NCBI GenBank assembly: GCA_002338605.1
Contig: DDIP01000101.1
Coordinates: forward strand, 1 to 10,785
Direction: 5' to 3'
From: Proteobacteria bacterium UBA1847
GTDB taxonomy: Bacteria > Pseudomonadota > Gammaproteobacteria > Steroidobacterales > Woeseiaceae
Length of the DNA: 10,785 nucleotides
The notes under the pieces are model-generated. The model was not told where the DNA came from. It worked only from the letters and a program-made list of their open reading frames with translations, and did not search any database. Positions 1 to 6,270 of this stretch are shown one piece after another (position 1 is the stretch's first letter; each line of letters begins with the position of its first letter). Position numbers and translations under genes: made by a program.

Positions 1-276
1 CCGGGCAATGTTCGCGAACTTGAAAACATGCTTGAGAGAGCGGTCACGCTATGCACGAGTGGAACGATCAGCGCGTCGGATTTGCACATGCGCGATAGCT
101 CCGAACCGACCGCCGTCGGTGCGGCCAAACTGGGCGACCAGGTCGAGGATGTGCAGCGACAGGCTATCGTGCAAGCGCTTGAAAAAACCCGCTACAACAA
201 GACTGCGGCCGCGAAACTCCTGGGTATAACCTTTCGGCAACTCCGCTATCGCATCAAGAAACTGGGTATCGACTGA
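1..276 (+). CDS. pilR: PilR, C-terminal end (sigma-54-dependent response regulator of pilin expression), partial at left edge
   Basis: Only the last 91 residues lie in the window; the frame is open from base 1. It begins with PGNVRELEN, the conserved end of the AAA+ sigma-54 activator domain (usually preceded by W). A linker of about 50 residues follows, then a Fis-type helix-turn-helix at about residues 64-91 (NKTAAAKLLGITFRQLRYRI). This domain order is that of NtrC-family activators. The identity as PilR rests on position: it lies directly upstream of pilA, with a consensus sigma-54 promoter between them. In PilSR systems, phosphorylated PilR binds upstream of pilA and uses ATP to open the sigma-54 RNA polymerase complex. 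The receiver domain and most of the AAA+ domain lie outside the window, so another NtrC-family member cannot be strictly excluded. The stop codon overlaps the first putative PilR-binding element, so pilR has no separate 3' spacer. Confidence 0.9.
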   Translation, partial: PGNVRELENMLERAVTLCTSGTISASDLHMRDSSEPTAVGAAKLGDQVEDVQRQAIVQALEKTRYNKTAAAKLLGITFRQLRYRIKKLGID

Positions 277-357
277 CAAAATTTGTCACTTTTTGACCAT
301 GAAGTGACAATCGAGCGGCCTTTTTGTCACTTAAAGCCGACGCGGATTATGGTGACA
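274..357. promoter_or_regulatory. Cluster of five TGTCA/TGACA elements, putative PilR enhancer sites
   Basis: The core TGTCA or its complement TGACA occurs at 274-278, 284-288, 305-309, 325-329 and 353-357. Three copies extend to an exact 9-mer: TTGTCACTT at 283-291 and 324-332, and its complement AAGTGACAA at 302-310. The first two cores form a near-palindrome (274-288). Centres are spaced 10, 21, 20 and 28 bp apart, so the first four lie on about one face of the helix. Known PilR sites upstream of Pseudomonas pilA contain a TGTC core, and enhancer sites about 80-160 bp upstream of a sigma-54 start are normal. Binding by PilR is inferred, not shown. Confidence 0.72.
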
Positions 358-378
358 TACCTAAGATTAATTATTTAA

Positions 379-391
379 AATCAAATACTTA
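379..391 (+). promoter_or_regulatory. Putative IHF-binding site between enhancer and pilA promoter
   Basis: AATCAAATACTTA matches the IHF consensus WATCAANNNNTTR at every fixed position. It lies in an AT-rich stretch (361-397) between the TGTCA cluster and the -24 element. That is the usual place for an IHF bend bringing an NtrC-family activator onto sigma-54 polymerase. A 13-bp degenerate match can occur by chance, but the position makes it credible. Confidence 0.6.
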
Positions 392-409
392 AATATCGAT
401 CCTCCAAAT

Positions 410-425
410 TGGCACGACGCTTGCT
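410..425 (+). promoter_or_regulatory. Sigma-54 (-24/-12) promoter of pilA
   Basis: TGGCACG, four bases (acgc), then TTGCT gives the full sigma-54 consensus. The GG at 411-412 and GC at 423-424 are separated by the required 10 bp. Transcription would start near 435-437, leaving a leader of about 56 nt before the pilA ATG at 492. The pilA ribosome-binding site is GGAGA at 481-485. The promoter lies directly downstream of the putative IHF and PilR sites. Confidence 0.93.
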
Positions 426-439
426 TTGTCCATCGTACA

Positions 440-452
440 GGCGGTTTTCGCC
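440..452 (+). other. Small hairpin at the predicted 5' end of pilA mRNA
   Basis: GGCG at 440-443 pairs with CGCC at 449-452 around a five-base loop. It would begin only a few bases after the predicted sigma-54 start. A hairpin there can protect an abundant mRNA from 5'-end-dependent decay. The stem is only four pairs, so this is a weak call. Confidence 0.25.
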
Positions 453-491
453 GTTCGATTTTGATTCGCAGGATTTTTCTGGAGATTACAA

Positions 492-920
492 ATGAAGAAG
501 CAACAAGGTTTTACACTTATCGAACTTATGATCGTTGTCGCGATCATCGGTATCCTGGCGGCCATCGCTATTCCGGCTTACTCGGACTACACGATTCGTG
601 CACAGGTTTCTGAAGGTTTGACACTGGCCGGTGGCGCGAAAGCAGCTGTCAGTGAATACGCTATGGACCGCGGCACTTTCCCGACCGATAACGCGATTGC
701 CGGACTTGCGGTTGCAGCCAGCATCAACGGCAAGTACACGTCGTCGATCAGCAATGCCAGTGGTGTGCTGACGATTACCTACGGCAACGATGCGCACACG
801 GACCTCGCCGGAGACACGTTGATTCTTTCAGCAGTCCAGGCATCGGGTAGCGTAATCTGGTCATGCCCGTCTGGTCAGGGTTCGGTTGTTGCCAGGCATC
901 GCCCGGCTACTTGCCGCTAG
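492..920 (+). CDS. pilA: Type IV pilin PilA, major-type pilin
   Basis: A 142-residue type IVa prepilin. The leader MKKQQG is six residues, ends in the required Gly, and is followed by Phe+1 and the hydrophobic pilin helix ([20 protein letters not shown]) with Glu at mature position 5. PilD should cleave after G6 and N-methylate F7. Length, short charged leader and helix are typical of major pilins. Two cysteines near the C terminus (Cys125 after a Trp, and Cys141) fit the D-region disulfide loop. The C-terminal PATCR resembles the PxxCR ending seen in many proteobacterial pilins. GGAGA at 481-485 sets the start. Expression is probably sigma-54/PilR controlled from 410-425, and a strong terminator follows. 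The subunit is polymerised by PilB and PilC. It could be one of several pilins in this genome, but its position behind the PilR promoter favours the major subunit. Confidence 0.96.
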   Translation: MKKQQGFTLIELMIVVAIIGILAAIAIPAYSDYTIRAQVSEGLTLAGGAKAAVSEYAMDRGTFPTDNAIAGLAVAASINGKYTSSISNASGVLTITYGNDAHTDLAGDTLILSAVQASGSVIWSCPSGQGSVVARHRPATCR

Positions 921-954
921 TCCCTGGTTAGACTCAACCAAGCGTGCTAGACGT

Positions 955-984
955 AAAAGCCCCGGCACGCCGGGGCTTTTTTTT
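955..984 (+). terminator. Rho-independent terminator after pilA
   Basis: AAAAGCCCCGG (955-965) pairs perfectly with CCGGGGCTTTT (970-980) around the loop CACG. An uninterrupted run of eight T covers 977-984. It lies 35 nt after the pilA stop and 27 nt before the next pilin, so it should make most pilA transcripts monocistronic. Confidence 0.93.
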
Positions 985-1011
985 AACAGGCGACCCGATC
1001 AGGATACGGCG

Positions 1012-1527
1012 ATGAGTGACGTAAACGGCAAGTTCCAGCAGGGTTTCACTTTGATTGAGCTGATGATCGTTGTGGCGATTATTGGCATTCTGGCGTCACT
1101 GGCATTGTCCACGTACCAGACCTATACGGTGAGGACTCAGGTGGCAGAAGCGCTCAATATGGCCGCTCATGTCAAGACACCGGTTGTTGACTATTTCAAT
1201 AGTTTCGGACTGCCACCCGCCGGACGCCAGGAAGCTGGACTATCTGCGGCGGCAACCGATAATCAGGGCGCATTCGTCTCACAAATCGAAGTTACAAATG
1301 GCCGTGTGGACGTCACGTTGGGCAACTCCGTCAATGCCAACGTATTTGGCGATGTCATTTCGTTCACCCCCTACCTGACACCGAGTCGCGGCGTTGTCTG
1401 GCGTTGCGGGGCGGCGCCTGCTCCGGGAGGCGGCGCAGTCCTGATGTCAGACGGTGGTGGTAACAGTGCGGCGTATATCCCATCGACACTCGATTCACGC
1501 TATATGCCGTCAGTTTGCCGCCCGTAG
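1012..1527 (+). CDS. Second type IV pilin-like protein, downstream paralogue of PilA
   Basis: A 171-residue prepilin. The ATG at 1012 is chosen because AGGA at 1001-1004 is correctly spaced and it gives an 11-residue leader ([11 protein letters not shown]) ending at the Gly cleavage site. The in-frame ATG at 886 would lie inside pilA and create an implausibly long leader. From that Gly the protein shares [18 protein letters not shown] with PilA, including Glu+5, but uses many different synonymous codons, so the duplication is not recent. The C-terminal part is unlike PilA: Cys132 (in VVWRC) and Cys169 (in PSVCRP) would close a Gly/Ala-rich loop of 36 residues between them, against 15 in PilA. 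It may be an alternative major pilin, or a minor or accessory pilin exposed on the fibre. Only 27 nt separate it from the preceding terminator, so it probably depends on read-through or a promoter inside pilA that I cannot identify. Confidence 0.9.
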   Translation: MSDVNGKFQQGFTLIELMIVVAIIGILASLALSTYQTYTVRTQVAEALNMAAHVKTPVVDYFNSFGLPPAGRQEAGLSAAATDNQGAFVSQIEVTNGRVDVTLGNSVNANVFGDVISFTPYLTPSRGVVWRCGAAPAPGGGAVLMSDGGGNSAAYIPSTLDSRYMPSVCRP

Positions 1528-1687
1528 GCTGCCCGACTCGCCGTTCAAACCATCGGATCTGTGCGATTTTCAGCGTTTTACTTAATCAATTTCCGTAACT
1601 GTGAACAGCAGCACAAAATCCAGTTGAATCGGGAACTTGGATCAGTGAGACTGTGAAGCTCGAAGAATCACAACAGCGCTGACTTTT

Positions 1688-3409
1688 ATGGCAGTTACGG
1701 CTTCACAATCCAGTCTCGCGGGCCTGCCCAGGCGCATGGTTCAGGACGGCATTATTTCGGAGGAGCAGCTTCAGCAAGCCACAGAAGCCGCCCGAGAAGC
1801 CAAACAACCGCTCATTGCCTACTTGGTCAGTGGAGAACTGGCGGAAGCGAGGGCCATCGCCGTTGCTGCCTCTCACGAATTTGGTGTGCCACTGCTGGAT
1901 CTCGATGCCGTCGAAATCGACCTCGATGTCATACGCGCTGTTGACCAGAAACTCATCAACAAACATCGCGTATTGCCGCTGGTAAAACGTGGCCAGCGGA
2001 TCTTCCTGGGTATTTCCGACCCGACCAACCTGCAGGCCATCGACGATATCAAGTTTGCAACCAGCCTTCGCATCGACCCGGTGGTCGTCGAGCAGGACAA
2101 ACTCGAAGAACGGATTACCAAAGCAATCGAGGCGGTCGATACCAGCATGTCCGGTCTCGGCGACGATGACGATTTCGATCTGGAAAATCTCGATATCGCG
2201 AGCGAAACCGAGGAACAGGAAGACGATCATCGCGACGACGTTGAAGACGCCCCGGTGGTCCGGTTCGTGAACAAAGTGTTGCTCGACGCGATAAAACGCG
2301 GCGCATCCGATGTCCACTTCGAACCTTACGAAAAAATATTCCGGGTTCGCACACGCCTTGACGGTGTCCTGTCAGAGGTCGCGAAACCGCCGGTCATCCT
2401 GGCAAACAAAGTCTGTGCCCGGCTCAAAGTCATGTCGCGAATGGACATCGCCGAGCGGCGTGTACCCCAGGATGGACGCATCAAGATGCGCCTCTCCAAG
2501 AACCGGGCGATCGATTTTCGCGTCAACACCTGCCCGACGCTATTCGGCGAAAAAATCGTGCTGCGTATTCTTGATCCATCCAGTGCCAAGCTGGGCATCG
2601 AAATGCTCGGTTACGAAGATCACCAGCGAGAGCTCTACGAGAAGCATCTGGCCAAACCGTACGGCATGATTCTCGTCACCGGTCCGACCGGATCCGGTAA
2701 GACCGTCTCGCTATATACCGGCCTGAACATCCTGAACACAGAGGATCGCAACATATCGACCGCGGAAGACCCGGCGGAAATTAACCTGCCCGGCATCAAC
2801 CAGGTCAACGTCAATCCGAAAGTCGGGCTGACGTTCGCGTCAGCACTGAAGGCCTTCCTGCGTCAGGATCCCGACGTCATCATGGTGGGCGAGATTCGCG
2901 ACCTTGAGACCGCAGAAATCGCAATCAAAGCTGCACAGACGGGCCACTTGGTATTGTCGACACTGCATACCAATGATGCGCCCAAGACGCTGACACGCAT
3001 GGTTGACATGGGCGTCAAGCCCTACGCTATTGCGACCTCTATCAGCCTGATCATCGCCCAGCGGCTCGCGCGGCGATTGTGTGACAGCTGCAAGGAGGTC
3101 AAGGAGATCCCAAGAGAGGCACTTGCGAAGGAAGGCTTCACAGCGAAGGAACTGGACGCCGGTTTGACAATATTTGGACCGAAAGGATGCAAATCCTGCA
3201 ATGCGGGCTACAAAGGCCGGCTCGGTATATTTCAGGTGATGGAAGTATCCGAAGCCATGGGCCGAATAATAATGGAGGGCGGCAACGCGATGCAGATCGC
3301 GGATCAGGCGGCCAAAGAAGGGGTCATCGATTTGCGTCGGGCCGGATTGAACAAAGTCAAGGACGGGGTTACCAGCCTTGAGGAGATCAATCGGGTTACC
3401 ATTGAGTAG
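1688..3409 (+). CDS. pilB: PilB, type IV pilus extension (assembly) ATPase
   Basis: A 573-residue secretion-type hexameric ATPase that powers pilin polymerisation at the inner membrane through PilC. The N-terminal T2SSE-type domain covers about residues 10-150, followed by an acidic linker at about 157-185. The C-terminal ATPase core has Walker A GPTGSGKT (332-339), the Walker B region DPDVIMVGEIRD (394-405), the His box TGHLVLSTLHTND (418-430), and paired cysteines C465/C468 and C501/C504 forming the zinc-binding tetracysteine. These features and the VTSLEEINRVT ending match PilB rather than the retraction ATPase PilT, which lacks the N domain and the zinc site. The ATG at 1688 gives a normal PilB N terminus, but no clear Shine-Dalgarno precedes it. 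The 160-bp gap upstream (1528-1687) shows no convincing terminator or promoter. pilC follows after 47 bp, so the two are probably co-transcribed. Confidence 0.97.
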   Translation: MAVTASQSSLAGLPRRMVQDGIISEEQLQQATEAAREAKQPLIAYLVSGELAEARAIAVAASHEFGVPLLDLDAVEIDLDVIRAVDQKLINKHRVLPLVKRGQRIFLGISDPTNLQAIDDIKFATSLRIDPVVVEQDKLEERITKAIEAVDTSMSGLGDDDDFDLENLDIASETEEQEDDHRDDVEDAPVVRFVNKVLLDAIKRGASDVHFEPYEKIFRVRTRLDGVLSEVAKPPVILANKVCARLKVMSRMDIAERRVPQDGRIKMRLSKNRAIDFRVNTCPTLFGEKIVLRILDPSSAKLGIEMLGYEDHQRELYEKHLAKPYGMILVTGPTGSGKTVSLYTGLNILNTEDRNISTAEDPAEINLPGINQVNVNPKVGLTFASALKAFLRQDPDVIMVGEIRDLETAEIAIKAAQTGHLVLSTLHTNDAPKTLTRMVDMGVKPYAIATSISLIIAQRLARRLCDSCKEVKEIPREALAKEGFTAKELDAGLTIFGPKGCKSCNAGYKGRLGIFQVMEVSEAMGRIIMEGGNAMQIADQAAKEGVIDLRRAGLNKVKDGVTSLEEINRVTIE

Positions 3410-3456
3410 ATATTGTAGATTTTTGCAGGTCTTAGCGGACTAATTGGACGAAAGAG

Positions 3457-4674
3457 ATGGCTAATTCAGCAGTAGTAAGTACGCCGTTCGTGTGGGAAGG
3501 AACCGACCGAAATGGCAAAAAAATCAAAGGCAAGAGCCTCGCCAACGACGAGGCCCAGGTCCGTGCCGACCTGCGACGCCAGGGTGTCGTGCCGACTCGC
3601 ATCAAGAAGCAAAGCAAGGGACTGTTCGCTGGCAAGAGCAAGATCACCAGTGGCGATATTTCAATTTTCAGTCGCCAGCTCGCAACGATGCTTGCCGCGG
3701 GAATTCCACTCGTTCAGGCGTTCGAAATCGTAGGCAATGGTCATGAAAATGCCGCGATGCAGAAATTGATCCTCTCTATAAAAAGCGACGTCGAAGGCGG
3801 CAGCTCGCTCGCGGAAGCACTGGCAAAGCAACCTCTCTACTTTGATGACTTGTTCGTTAACCTTGTCGAATCCGGCGAGCAGGCCGGCGCACTGGAATCG
3901 TTGCTTGACAAGATCGCGACGTACAAAGAAAAAACTGAAGCTATCAAGAAAAAGATTAAGAAGGCGCTGACCTATCCGGCCGCAGTTCTGGTTGTCGCGT
4001 TCATTGTCACGACCATCTTGTTGATTTTCGTAATCCCGTCGTTCGAAGACTTATTCAAAGGCTTCGGCGCCGATTTGCCGACATTTACACGAATGGTCAT
4101 CGACCTTTCGGCATTTGTGCGATCAAAAGGATTTTATATTGTGGTTGTCGTCGGCGGCATGATTGCGACGTTCTTGTATTTCTACAAGCGATCGCGCCCG
4201 CTCCGACAGGCATTGGATCGGGCGATGCTGAAGACACCGATCATCGGTCCAATCTTGCAGAAAGCCGCGATCGCGCGCTACTCGCGAACCCTGTCCACAA
4301 TGTTTGCCGCCGGCGTACCGCTGGTGGAGGCACTGGAGTCGGTTGCCGGCGCTACCGGCAACATCGTTTATGAAACCGGCGTTATGCAAATGCGTGACGA
4401 AGTTGCAACGGGCCAGCGCTTGCAACAGGCGATGGAAAACACCGACCTTTTTCCGAATATGGTCATCCAGATGATCGCTGTCGGCGAAGAATCCGGTTCA
4501 CTTGACGAAATGTCCGGCAAGGTTGCGGATTTCTACGAAGCCGACGTAGATGACGCCGTGGATAACTTGTCCAGCCTGCTGGAGCCAATGATCATGGCGA
4601 TCCTCGGCGTGCTTGTTGGTGGCCTGGTCGTCGCGATGTATCTTCCCATCTTCAAGCTCGGCGCTGTCGTTTAA
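3457..4674 (+). CDS. pilC: PilC, type IV pilus inner-membrane platform protein
   Basis: A 405-residue GspF/PilC-family protein. After a basic N-terminal region of about 65 residues come two homologous cytoplasmic T2SSF domains, at about 70-170 and 273-375. Each starts with a similar FxxQLxxMLAAG / YSRTLSTMFAAG helix and includes the E(S)GEQAGAL / VGEESGSL motif. Membrane segments are visible at about 171-195, 226-243 and 376-397, the standard topology. PilC sits at the centre of the inner-membrane machine and transmits PilB movement to the growing pilus. The start at 3457 has only a weak GGA (3446-3448) upstream. The gene directly follows pilB and ends before a strong terminator, so pilB-pilC look like one transcription unit. 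Confidence 0.97.
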   Translation: MANSAVVSTPFVWEGTDRNGKKIKGKSLANDEAQVRADLRRQGVVPTRIKKQSKGLFAGKSKITSGDISIFSRQLATMLAAGIPLVQAFEIVGNGHENAAMQKLILSIKSDVEGGSSLAEALAKQPLYFDDLFVNLVESGEQAGALESLLDKIATYKEKTEAIKKKIKKALTYPAAVLVVAFIVTTILLIFVIPSFEDLFKGFGADLPTFTRMVIDLSAFVRSKGFYIVVVVGGMIATFLYFYKRSRPLRQALDRAMLKTPIIGPILQKAAIARYSRTLSTMFAAGVPLVEALESVAGATGNIVYETGVMQMRDEVATGQRLQQAMENTDLFPNMVIQMIAVGEESGSLDEMSGKVADFYEADVDDAVDNLSSLLEPMIMAILGVLVGGLVVAMYLPIFKLGAVV

Positions 4675-4703
4675 GCGGCGGGGCGGCCGGTTTGCAAAGA
4701 TAC

Positions 4704-4736
4704 GGCGTTCGGAGGACACTCCGAGCGCCTTTTTTT
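4704..4736 (+). terminator. Rho-independent terminator after pilC
   Basis: GGCGTTCGGAG (4704-4714) pairs with CTCCGAGCGCC (4719-4729) around the loop GACA, with one T-G wobble. Seven T follow at 4730-4736. It lies 30 nt after the pilC stop and 26 nt before the pilD ATG, so pilD needs read-through or a promoter further upstream. Confidence 0.93.
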
Positions 4737-4762
4737 GTCGACCCTGGTGATGGAGACCCACT

Positions 4763-5650
4763 ATGCTTGAACTGATAAGCGAATCTGCGCCGATATTTAC
4801 CGGTGTCGTTTTTGCTTTCACACTTCTGATCGGTAGCTTCCTGAACGTCGTCATCCACCGCTTGCCGATAATGATGGAGCGTGACTGGCGCGTACAAGCG
4901 GCCGAGCTCATCAACACACCGCCCGAACATGATATACCGGAGGGCCGATTCGACCTTGTCGCGCCGCGCTCTCGATGTCCGTCTTGTGGCACACTGATCA
5001 CTGCTCTGCAGAATGTGCCGGTTATCAGCTACCTGGTGTTACGCGGCCGTTGCGCCAAATGCAAGGTCCCGATCTCCGCCCGATACCCGCTCGTCGAATT
5101 GTCGACTGCCCTGCTGGCTGCCTACTGTGCCTGGCATTTCGGTCCCGGCCTGGAAGCGCTAATGGCAATCGTACTGACGATCACGCTCGTACCGATCACT
5201 ATGATTGACGCCGATACACAACTTATTCCGGATTCAATCGTATTGCCATTGATGTGGCTAGGCCTCGCGATGAGCCTGTTTCACCCGGTACTGGGCAGTA
5301 CTGCCCTGTTTATCAGTCCCAACGACGCGATCGTCGGAGCGATGGCCGGTTATTTATCCTTGTGGAGCGTCTACTGGGCCTTCAAGCTGGTCACAGGCAA
5401 AGACGGCATGGGCTATGGCGACTTCAAGTTACTGGCAGCACTGGGAGCCTGGCTCGGTTGGCAGAAACTGCCAATCATTATCCTGATGTCCGCATTTATC
5501 GGTGCTGTGATCAGCATTACAATGGTCGTTGCGCGCGGCAGGGACCGCAACATTCCCATACCCTTCGGTCCCTATCTTGCTTTGGCCGGGTGGGTCACCC
5601 TGTTGTGGGGCGATAGAATTGCGAACGCTTACCTCGACTTAATGTTTTGA
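4763..5650 (+). CDS. pilD: PilD, prepilin leader peptidase / N-methyltransferase
   Basis: A 295-residue polytopic inner-membrane aspartic peptidase of the GspO/PilD family. It cleaves prepilins after the conserved Gly and methylates the new N-terminal Phe. The methylase part has the start motif GSFLNVVIHRLP (24-35) and a zinc-binding tetracysteine: C72, C75, C97 and C100. The peptidase part carries the two catalytic aspartates, D149 (MIDADTQLIPD) and D220 (GYGDFK). About eight hydrophobic segments follow the usual pattern. Length is normal. GGAG at 4752-4755 supports the ATG at 4763. Its substrates here are the two pilins upstream, plus probably minor pilins elsewhere in the genome. The stop overlaps the coaE start by 4 nt, so the two genes are translationally linked. 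Confidence 0.97.
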   Translation: MLELISESAPIFTGVVFAFTLLIGSFLNVVIHRLPIMMERDWRVQAAELINTPPEHDIPEGRFDLVAPRSRCPSCGTLITALQNVPVISYLVLRGRCAKCKVPISARYPLVELSTALLAAYCAWHFGPGLEALMAIVLTITLVPITMIDADTQLIPDSIVLPLMWLGLAMSLFHPVLGSTALFISPNDAIVGAMAGYLSLWSVYWAFKLVTGKDGMGYGDFKLLAALGAWLGWQKLPIIILMSAFIGAVISITMVVARGRDRNIPIPFGPYLALAGWVTLLWGDRIANAYLDLMF

Positions 5651-6270
5651 AGAATTCCAGATCTGAAAACCAGCCGCTCAAGGTCGGGCTGACTGGCGGC
5701 ATTGCCAGTGGTAAGACGACTGTCAGCAACATGTTCGCGAAACTTGGCGTACCGGTTATCGATACCGACATAATCGCGAGACAAGTAGTCGAGCCCGGCA
5801 AACCGGCGCTTCAAGAAATCCGTGAGCGTTTCGGTGACAATGTTATTGGTCAATCGGGCCACCTCAAGCGCAGTGAGTTGCGCAACATCATTTTTCGTGA
5901 CGACAAGGCTCGGGCTGATCTTGAAACAATACTTCATCCCAGAATCGGCGCCGAAGTTCAAAAACAGTCCGCGCTGGTCTCGGGCCCATATCAAATCATC
6001 GCCGTTCCTCTGCTGGTGAACTCGGCACTGCGACAATTCGTCGATCGCGTACTTGTCGTGGATTGCGAGGAGCACCTGCAAATCGAGCGCCTGTTGCAAA
6101 GAGACGCGGGAACCGTTGCGGAAGCGAAACGAATACTGGCATCGCAATCAAGCCGTGAAGAACGCCTGGCTATAGCCGATGACATTATCCTCAACGACTC
6201 GGATATTGCGCATCTTGAGAAGCAGGTTATCGCTCTTCATGAGCAGTATCGGCATCTTTCGCCGCATTGA
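5647..6270 (+). CDS. coaE: CoaE, dephospho-CoA kinase
   Basis: A 207-residue cytoplasmic kinase for the last step of coenzyme A synthesis: ATP plus dephospho-CoA gives CoA. The P-loop GGIASGKT covers 17-24 (K23, T24). It is followed by VIDTDIIAR (38-45, with D39 and D41), LKRSELRNIIF (73-83), LHPRI (96-100) and REERLAIADD (170-179), all family motifs. The start is a TTG inside TTGA, overlapping the pilD stop. No ATG or GTG fits the frame there and no clear Shine-Dalgarno is visible, so coupling to pilD is likely. One oddity: the usual acidic residue of the family's PLL(x)E motif is Asn125 here (VPLLVNS). The C terminus has normal length. Its last 44 bp overlap the 3' end of the oppositely oriented gene. 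The pilD-coaE pairing is common in Gammaproteobacteria. Confidence 0.95.
   Translation: MKNSRSENQPLKVGLTGGIASGKTTVSNMFAKLGVPVIDTDIIARQVVEPGKPALQEIRERFGDNVIGQSGHLKRSELRNIIFRDDKARADLETILHPRIGAEVQKQSALVSGPYQIIAVPLLVNSALRQFVDRVLVVDCEEHLQIERLLQRDAGTVAEAKRILASQSSREERLAIADDIILNDSDIAHLEKQVIALHEQYRHLSPH

Noticed and set aside
302..332. Perfect 9-bp inverted repeat as a terminator for pilR
   Set aside because: The stem has low GC, the loop is 13 bases, and no T-run follows the stem. The arms are copies of the TGTCA element, so an operator reading fits better.
860..920. Possible frameshift at the C terminus of pilA (unusual [12 protein letters not shown] ending)
   Set aside because: The ending still supplies the second Cys and a PxxCR-type terminus at the expected place, and no alternative frame gives a better pilin tail.
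886..1011. Upstream in-frame ATG at 886 as start of the second pilin
   Set aside because: It would overlap pilA and the terminator and give a leader of more than 50 residues before the pilin cleavage Gly. The ATG at 1012 has a ribosome-binding site and a normal short leader.
1703..2317. Open frame of 204 codons on the - strand inside pilB
   Set aside because: It is antisense to the PilB N-terminal domain, whose reading frame is certain. The translation resembles no known protein.
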